64,000 nucleotides of DNA, taken from NCBI GenBank assembly GCA_035079385.1, contig JAVHKY010000038.1:2356001-2420000 (forward strand), in the 5' to 3' direction. The position numbers and the translations under genes are program-made. Positions 57,221 to 64,000 of this stretch are shown here, piece after piece. Origin of the DNA: Aspidiotus rigidus (Eukaryota > Arthropoda > Insecta > Hemiptera > Diaspididae). The number at the start of each line of letters is the position of its first letter. Position 1 is the stretch's first letter. The notes beneath the pieces are model-generated. The model was not told the origin of the DNA, did not search any database, and was given only the letters and a program-made list of their open reading frames with translations.

Positions 57221-57554
57221 TTCACTTCACACTCATATCAACACATGATTCATACTGCGGAAAAGTGAGCAATTATTTCAGCCGCTCCACAACTCACTCG
57301 CTATCAACTTGTTGAAAATTGCTCGACAAAGTATTCTCTTCATACAATATCGTGTTTTTTTCCTTATCTGCGTCTAATTTTTGTCCGTTGTAGAGAACGT
57401 CCGTCATTCAGAGGTTATAATGTATTTTCCCCATAACGCTCGACGGGACCAAAAGAATTGTCCGCTGTACAGGAGTGTCCATTAGTGGAGGTTTTACTAA
57501 CTGAACCCTACACCAAAAAGAGTAACGTATAATCATTAACACCAGGCTGAAATA

Positions 57555-57960
57555 GTGAACTGTAGGGACGCGCAGCTATCCTACTTAGAAAAACTTTCAT
57601 ATACATGCATAGCCGGTGAAGGTGACATAATTTGCATTAAAATTGGGAATACATATCTCGTGGTCACATACATGTCACCCAATGAGGATATAGATATCCG
57701 TATGGAACAGCTCACCAAAATTATCTGGACCCTCCCAATTGACAGTAAATATAATATGTATAATAATAAGAGATTTCAATGCTTGGACAAGAATAGTGGA
57801 CCCTAATAGAAATAGAACATACAGACAGTAAGAACGTGATAAATTTGCTATGCAACACCATCAGCATTAAGCAAACAACAACGCACTTACAAGACTCCAT
57901 AGAGGAACTCACTCATTAAATAACACTACTGAACACCTATCCTGTTACAAAGATTCTATT
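57555..57960 (+). pseudogene. Non-LTR retrotransposon endonuclease fragment
   Basis: The frame reads GDIICIKIGNTYLVVTYMSP and MEQLTKI, then after a frame change IIRDFNAWTRIVDPNRNRTY. The order (beta strand with Y-x-S/P, then I-x-G-D-F-N-A-W) is that of APE-type endonucleases; the GDFN motif has lost its G. No reverse transcriptase follows. It directly abuts the fold-back element at 57923. Confidence 0.55.
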
Positions 57961-58308
57961 ATGTGATTCTTGAATACTTTTCAACGCTGAACACGAATCC
58001 GTTGTCCGTTTCTTGCTAGCACGTCACAATTTTTAGTAATCTCGATTAAAGTTCTCGTTTACTTACCGCGCGTCGTCGCGAAACACATCGACGATAGTAG
58101 CGTCGCTATCGAAAACGTTCGTTACGTTCCGCGACAGCGCGCGGCAAGTAGACGAGAATATTTGTCATGATTACGTGAATATTTATCGTGATTACTAAAA
58201 ATTGTGACGTGCTAGCTAAAAACGGACAACGGATTCGTCTTCAGCATTGAAAATTATCTTAGAATCACGTAATAGAATCTTTGTAACAGGATAGCTGTTC
58301 AGTAGTGT
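57923..58308. mobile_element. 386-bp fold-back MITE
   Basis: Nearly the whole element is one imperfect palindrome. The left half ACACTACTGAACACCTATCC and on, with ATCCGTTGTCCGTTT, GCTAGCACGTCACAATTTTT and AGTAATC, returns inverted in the right half with 5-10% differences. A GC-rich centre (58070-58150) contains CGCGCGTCGTCGCG and GCGACAGCGCGCG. No coding frame. Confidence 0.8.
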
Positions 58309-58456
58309 AATTATACACTTCGCTGTAAAACCACAATAGCAAACTTGAACATAGATAGTCATAAAATACTCAATGTCTTCATAACATTTGAAAGTAGAGA
58401 CTCGATAAGAACTGATCAGTATACCAAGTTAGCGTTTCTTGAAAGTGGAACCCTAC

Positions 58457-59440
58457 TCGTGATTGGCTAAATTATTGAGTTGCTTAGCGGTAGATCTCAA
58501 GTACAAAATTGAAAAATTGATATGGTTACCTATTGCTTCTGAATTGTGAACAGGAACCAGTACAAACACACTACTAGTTCTATTTTCTCTTTTCTAAAGT
58601 AGAGCATTTTTCTGAGGAACCGATTCAACAACTGTGTTATTTCATTGTGATATATGCTATGATTTATGATGTACCTCATTTTGAGGTCAATCTCCTTTCC
58701 GCGATGAAATGTAAAGTTTGATTATTTAGGGCGATCAGTAGGAAAAAATTTCTTTGTATCATCACCTTGTCAACCCACACTGGGGCGGTCATCCGTTTTT
58801 TGCGCTAACACAACAATAGTAAAATCTATGAATGCCTACTGAATGATTGCTCATGTGTTTGAGAATGCACTCTCAAACCTATTATTCATGTGTATTTTGC
58901 ATGATTAAATTCATCAATTTTCAAAATGATTCTGCCTGCAATCGGATATTTTTCAGAACGTTGAATACACAAGAAGACTTGAAAATTTGACATTTTTATA
59001 GTTCGCGTAAATTTTTGGTTTGAAACCTTTCCAATCAACGTGTACAAATCCCATTCACGAAACAAATACAAAATAGAGGGAGGATCGGAAGCTTTGTACA
59101 ACTTTGGATGTGATGACCACAAGCTGGGCGTGGTTGGTACATGAAGTAATTCCTTAGTGTATTTAGCATACTTTTATTTTATCAATTTTCAAAACAATTC
59201 TGCATGTGACTGGCTCCAAATTATTGAGGTGCTTAGTTCTAGATCTCAAGTACGGAATTGAAAAATTGGTATACTCGAGGCTCTTGAATTGCGAACAGGA
59301 ACATGTACAAACACACTCAACTTGTTTTCTTTTCTGAATTCCTCTATTCTGGAATTTCTCCAGGGACCAGTTCATTACCCATGTCATTTCATAATGATGT
59401 ACAACATGATTTGTAATGTACTTCATATGGCATAGAATCT
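58457..59440. repeat. ~235-bp direct duplication, spacing ~753 bp
   Basis: 58457-58690 and 59210-59440 share 'tagatctcaagtac', 'attgaaaaattg', 'gtacaaacacac', 'gatttgtaatgtac'-like blocks. Between them, 58722-58940 is a second copy of the dispersed repeat at 51340-51920. Confidence 0.65.
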
Positions 59441-59444
59441 CTTT

Positions 59445-59825
59445 CACTTTAGAAAAGTCGCTGGCACCCTTTGAATGTTATGAAGGAAAATTGGGGCTAC
59501 ATATCTGTGAACTTCTTTTCTTCCTTGGGGCGTACGATTGGGTATCCCTAAAGTGCTAGTTTCATGCTATTTTCAAGCATTTTATCACAATTTTGAAAAA
59601 ACCGGGAGAAAACCTAATGGCATCGGCTTGACCGTAAAAAATATTTCAATAATTCGAAAAATTTTGGCTCCACTACCACACTATATTGTTTTAATTACAG
59701 TAAAGCTCTTACATCTGTCGGTATGGCGGGGCACCATGTCAACACTCTTCACTAACCAGATCCAGTGGTGCGAACACATAAAATCAGGTACTAGGTAAGT
59801 ACCCTCGTCCAACATTCTTCTCGTG
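59445..59825. other. Unclassified, with an exon-like stretch
   Basis: 59700-59793 is preceded by a pyrimidine-rich acceptor-like tttaattacag and followed by GTAAGTACC. It may belong to the duplicated frame region next door, but its strand differs from that frame. Function unknown. Confidence 0.25.
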
Positions 59826-59827
59826 TA

Positions 59828-60292
59828 TTACTTGAAGTCAAAAAGTGATCTATGATCTATTATATATCCCAAATCTTCCAGAAAATCTATTGGGATGTGC
59901 AATTTCAGTATCAATTCCCATAGGTACTCGTAATTTGCTCTTTCCGGCGATGGTAAGATGAAAAAATGCTGTTTGAGTACATTTTCGGGTAGAGTGATGA
60001 ACTCATCCGCATTTGTCGGCCTCCTGAAGAAGAAAGGAGGCTCTTCGGGTGATGAAGGTGACAGTGTAGGCGATAATTCAGTAAACCCTGATGATGATGA
60101 GAAAGATCTATCATACAGTGCGACTATGGGTTCCTGATCGACGTTCCTGTTTGTTCTTGACTCGTCGTCTCTGTCATCCATTCTTGTTGGCTCTTCTGTT
60201 ATTTTTGCTGCGTCTATTGTTTCTGCTGCTTCGGCTGTGTCTGTTATTAAATTTTGACCCAGGGTTCCGAATTTGGGTATCTGCCTCTCCAA
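59828..60292 (-). CDS. Unidentified acidic, serine-rich protein frame (154 codons)
   Basis: Starts MERQIPKFGTLGQNLITDTA. The first 60 residues are acidic and polar. Then come SSSSGFTELSPTLSPSSPEE, a basic stretch FFFRRPTNADEFITL, and a C-terminal part ERANYEYLWELILKLHIP and DFLEDLGYI. A diverged copy of the last 80 residues, in the same frame sense, lies at 60548-60830. Most differences between the copies keep similar residues. That supports past coding function, but neither a fold nor a family is recognised. It could be a piece of a transposon protein. Confidence 0.35.
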   Translation of the reverse strand: MERQIPKFGTLGQNLITDTAEAAETIDAAKITEEPTRMDDRDDESRTNRNVDQEPIVALYDRSFSSSSGFTELSPTLSPSSPEEPPFFFRRPTNADEFITLPENVLKQHFFILPSPERANYEYLWELILKLHIPIDFLEDLGYIIDHRSLFDFK

Positions 60293-60547
60293 TATCCCCA
60301 GCGACGATAACTTCTAGTTGCCGTCCAGATAGAACGTATCGCATTGATGCGTTACAACAGCTAATTCTTTTGTGCCGTTGTCTTTTATACTCGTATTGAT
60401 GTGCCGCAAAAAGTGTTTTCGCTGAGTTGACGTATTGTATTTCTTGATTAGGGTTTCAATATAACTCTCATAGAGTTGTAATTTCACAATCCTGAATTTG
60501 GAAACGTTCAATCTGCGAACATTTGCTCGATTTTAGTTTAGTATTAT

Positions 60548-60830
60548 TTACTAGTATATCCCAAATCTTCCAGAAAATCGATTGGGATGTGCAATTTCAA
60601 TATTAATTCCCATAGGTAATTTGCTCTTTCCGGCTGGGGTGAGATGAAAAAATGCTGTTCGAGTATATTTTCGAGTAGAGCGATGAACTCATCCGCATTT
60701 GTCGGCTTTCTGAAAAAGAACAGAGGCTCTTTGGGTGATGAAGGTGACAGTGTAGGCGATAATTCATTAAACCCTGATGATGATGAGAAAGATGAAGATG
60801 ATGACGAAGAGGAGGTTGATGGAATCGGAG
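60548..60830 (-). pseudogene. Second, broken copy of the serine-rich frame
   Basis: Matches 59868-60110 of the neighbouring frame: SSSSGFNELSPTLSPSSPKE, RKPTNADEFIALLENI and ERANYLWELILKLHIPIDF are all readable. The upstream part is replaced by a microsatellite-like acidic stretch and the start is missing. Confidence 0.4.
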
Positions 60831-60849
60831 ATCAGCGGTACCAATAGAG

Positions 60850-63580
60850 TGTGGTAGTAAAGACAAATTTTTTTGAATTATTGTTCTTGTCACCTTCAAC
60901 GGAAACAATCTTTTCATGGTAAAAAATACTTTGAGAATCAACTCCATTTGTTCATGTTCATTCTGAAATTGGAAATTCGTTCATGTGTGTCATTTGTGGG
61001 GATGCTTCTAGTATCCGGAACTTGACCAGAAGAAATGAATGGATTCTCTCAGGTTCTAAATTTGAGCGGAACAATGTGGGTCTTTTGGGTTCAAGTTGTT
61101 GATCTTATTTGATGAAGAATTATGACACAACTGAACGCCTAAGTTTGTACTCTTTTCCTGTGTAGCTTGAATCTGAAACCTTCCATGGAAAACTGTAATT
61201 TTTTTGTGCGTCGGACCCTAAGAATTTGGAAAATGATTCTATTGAACATTTTTCAATATTGAATATCAGCTTGACTTTCTTTCCAGACAGACGTTAAGGA
61301 CTCGTTTTTGCAAGAACAGCACTACCAGGCGGGCGGAGACGAAATTTTTTGTCACTGCCATAATATATTTTTCATCCGATAATATGCGCTGCAACTGACT
61401 ACGTGATATCTTCCCTGATTACGGTGGTTTGGGTAGTCCTTAGTTTGGGAGGCAACTCCTCCGAAAAAACTTCTGTTCCTACCAAAGAAAATATCGGTTG
61501 TCGCTGTCAGTGGAGGGAGCGTTTGTACCGAACGTGCACACGTGGAATCGCTTGTCACGGCCATAAAGACGAAAAAAATGAGAGATTCTTCATCTCCCTC
61601 GATTTCACTAAGTTGCAACCCTTGATGCACTTAGAGATACGATAAATAGATAAGAAAAAGGAGATGAGGCGGCGAGGGTGGGAAAGAAGTCATCGTGCAC
61701 CAACGTAATCGAGCTCTTTGGAGCACGATGGGCAAATGGGCATGTTGTACGTTCAAGTTCTTCTAGTATAGTATTTCTCTATACATATCGTGGGAACGAG
61801 TTTTTCCGTAACATCGCCCTCGGTGATTTTATGTAACTATGTGCTCCACAAATTACACTGTTTTCCAACTTTTTTTTTCTGCACCCTCTTCATACCTCTT
61901 GCCCCGCGCGTCTCGTGATTCTCGCTCCTCTCTCCTAGTTCACTATATTATGAACGGCGAAAGGCTTTCGAAAATTTGTATCGGGCGTATTTTACGGAGT
62001 ATAATGTAGTATAACAAAAGCGAGACACGGTCGAAAAATGCAGTTGGGAAAAAAAAGAGAGATAGTAAGAACGAGAAGCATTACATCCGCTTACCGCATG
62101 ATTTTTCAAGTTCATTGTCTTTTTTACGCGTAATTACGAAACCGTAAAACGACGACGTGTAAAAATAAAAGCCGACGAATAAATTATTCGTATATGCGTC
62201 GGCTTTGGAATCCAAAAGGTCGTTTGGTGTATTTTTTTTTTTTTTTTTTTGGCAAATTTTCAGCGTATAACGCACCGCGACCACGCATTTGAACCGCGGC
62301 GTATACGCGCGCGAATATCGGCAGCGGAGAGAGAAAAATTTATTATAATCGATGACATTTATTCGTTGTAAATAAAATTAATAGCGGCCACCGCGTCGCA
62401 CCGAATTGATGGAGAAAGTGAAATGTATGTAAAGCGGAATAAAACAAACAAACATATCGCATACGTTGCTGGTGACGTGATAATGTATTTTTCGAAAAGA
62501 GGAGAGTGAGAGGCGAGGGAAAAAATGGCTCGAATTTTTTGACGAATTATTCGAAGCGTACGTACGAGAAGGATTTCTCTTATCAAAGCACTTTGAAGGA
62601 GAGGAGAGGAAAAAAGGTCGACCGTACATAGCTTAATAGAGAACTACAACACGTGTAAAGTTTAGGCTCAAATTGCAAAAATAGACGACGAAAAAAGAGG
62701 AAAAGAAGAACGAATGAAAACGGAAAACTGTGCGTAATATCTCGGAGAAAAGTTTTTCTTTTTATTCTTCCATAGAGAAGAGAGAAAAAAAAAAGAATGT
62801 CGAAAAGAGAGCTTGATTCGCGGCCTTTTTTTTTTTCGCGGTAATATTTTGCGGGTCTAGAGGATTATAAAAAGTAGACAGCATATTCGACATTCCATAC
62901 ACAATCCTATCTGCTCTTCCTTACTTCTCTCTTTCTCTGTCTGCCTCATTCTTTTTCTTGTAGTTACGAGAAAATAAGAACTTCTTGTTGTAATGTTTGC
63001 CCGCGATCACATAGTCCCTTTGGAGATCCGAATATCACAAATACACATAAGACCTCGTAAAATTTTTCCAGATTATTGCCGAATAAAAACATTTTTGAAA
63101 TTATTATAGTGCGGCTGCATTTTTTCCCCTTTTTCTTTTCTTTCTTGTTTTTTTTTTAATCGTTTCAGCTTACAGAAGTGATATTTTTATTTTCATCTGC
63201 GAGTTTTTTATTTTTTGTAGTCGGCTGAGATCTGCAGACCGCCCACTTCCCAATAACTTCTTAATTTATTACTAATCTCTTTGTACACGATTATATCCTC
63301 ATCTACGCAATCGGTTCTATACACCTTCAACGCAAATGAGATATTTGAAATTCTTCGCGATTGGAGTGCAATAGAAACACGTGAAGTGTTTTTAGATTTG
63401 CACTTGTGGCTCTGAAAGTATATGAAATGGAGCATATGGCGTCAATTGAACTGTTTTTGAACGAATGATGGTAAGAACAGTACCGCAGGAGAAGTGCTAG
63501 AACCAAGGCGGTCGAATATCTAAAACGGTTATGGATAATATGTCCTCTGTCTTGCTGATGTCATCAAGATTGCTGGTTTT
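60850..63580. other. Non-coding, no gene recognised
   Basis: Only short frames on both strands. Holds T-runs (62230-62250 and others), and a small hairpin at 61691-61730 (CATCGTGC with GCACGATG, inner CCAA with TTGG). Confidence 0.45.
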
Positions 63581-63587
63581 ATGAACA

Positions 63588-63847
63588 ACAATTGGACCCT
63601 AATAAGCAAAACTCGACCAAGCGACAATCACGTAGTTTCGTGATATTTAGACTTGAAGGAAATCGCTTACTTAAAAATAGATGGAGGTCGATATTTTCAA
63701 TTCATAATTATTCGACGAGTATTGCGTTTCCAGTTTTTTAATCAGCACCGTTGGAAAGTGCTCGTTGAGCTCTTTCCAACGGTGTATATAACTCCAAAAT
63801 CTCAGAAATGTCGCTTGGTCGAGTTTTGCTTATTAGGGTCCAATTGT
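63588..63847. repeat. Perfect 39-bp inverted repeat with nested hairpin
   Basis: 63588-63626 is the exact reverse complement of 63809-63847. In the 182-bp spacer, CCGTTGGAAAG (63748-63758) pairs exactly with CTTTCCAACGG (63772-63782). This may be a short fold-back element. The window ends soon after in unclassified sequence with overlapping frames on both strands. Confidence 0.85.
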
Positions 63848-64000
63848 CTGACGGATCCGCTTCTCCATCTTTTCCTGAGTACCGCTCACCACGTCGTGCA
63901 TCGGCTCCCGGACATCTACAGTGTAGTTGAACCGCCAGGTAACCCCAATCTTCGCATATATCTATGGAGCTTTTTCCCGTAAGATCTGCTTCGGACACGA

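Larger units (their letters stand above)
52786..57500 (-). mobile_element. Tigger/pogo-like element with large internal insertions
   Basis: The left end CAGTAAAACCTCCA follows TA at 52784-52785; the right end, read in reverse, is TAGTAAAACCTCCA. Both ends also carry 'acgggaccaaaagaattgtc' about 25-60 bases inside, in the same orientation, because each end is itself partly palindromic (AGCGGACA ... TGTCCGCT). CAGT...AACCTC ends with TA targets are typical of Tigger elements. The 4.7-kb interior is far longer than one transposase needs and holds foreign frames, a MITE and duplications. The right TA target is not intact. Confidence 0.7.

Noticed and set aside
63653..63998. Coding genes at the right edge (plus 109 and minus 86 codons)
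   Set aside because: The frames overlap on opposite strands, span the inverted repeat and show no domain; the window edge prevents a decision.

Overview
The window looks like a gene-poor, AT-rich stretch of a metazoan nuclear genome, most likely an insect or other arthropod. This rests on the mix of mobile elements: non-LTR retrotransposons with RTE-like and Jockey/I-like proteins, a FLYWCH-type MULE, a Tigger/pogo element, a decayed LTR retrotransposon, small LTR elements, a tRNA-headed SINE pair and many MITEs. There are no bacterial-style operons and no ordinary cellular gene that I can name with confidence. Most open frames are short and lie inside repeats.

Layout. From 1.95 to 11.65 kb there is a satellite-like array of about 610-bp monomers. 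The younger part (6.1-11.3 kb) has a three-monomer higher-order period of about 1.84 kb. Each monomer carries two related hairpin-forming modules, and their stem bases change in matched pairs between copies. The array ends in a perfect 38-bp palindrome. From 14.1 to 20.0 kb two inverted arms, each holding an exon-like segment with splice-site-like ends, flank antisense remains of an I/Jockey-type LINE. An RNase H segment of this LINE is tandemly multiplied and carries a MITE. From 24.9 to 29.3 kb a transposon gene on the minus strand is split by five near-identical 550-bp tandem repeats and a MITE.

From 30.3 to 39.1 kb lie small LTR elements (three solo LTRs of about 205 bp and one complete 643-bp miniature element), an inverted SINE pair, an RTE-like LINE 3' end, and a Jockey-like LINE interrupted by a 648-bp element. 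The terminal inverted repeats of that 648-bp element carry a hammerhead-ribozyme-like core. From 39.7 to 45.1 kb are fragments of an LTR-retrotransposon protease, an AAA+/MCM-like ATPase, and a gag-PBS-LTR segment.

At 46.8-48.7 kb sits a very young 1.9-kb MULE with 9-bp target duplications and termini built of iterated CCCGACA motifs. From 52.8 to 57.5 kb, Tigger-like ends enclose a broken Tigger transposase, two unidentified minus-strand frames (one intact, 290 codons), paired E2F-like sites, a 92-bp-arm palindrome and a G-tract hairpin MITE. The last 6.5 kb hold a LINE endonuclease relic, a 386-bp fold-back element, a duplicated acidic/serine-rich frame of unknown function, and mostly featureless sequence.

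The genes do not form a pathway. The window is best read as a nested record of transposition and tandem amplification. The main limit is that family names come from visible motifs only; no database search was possible.
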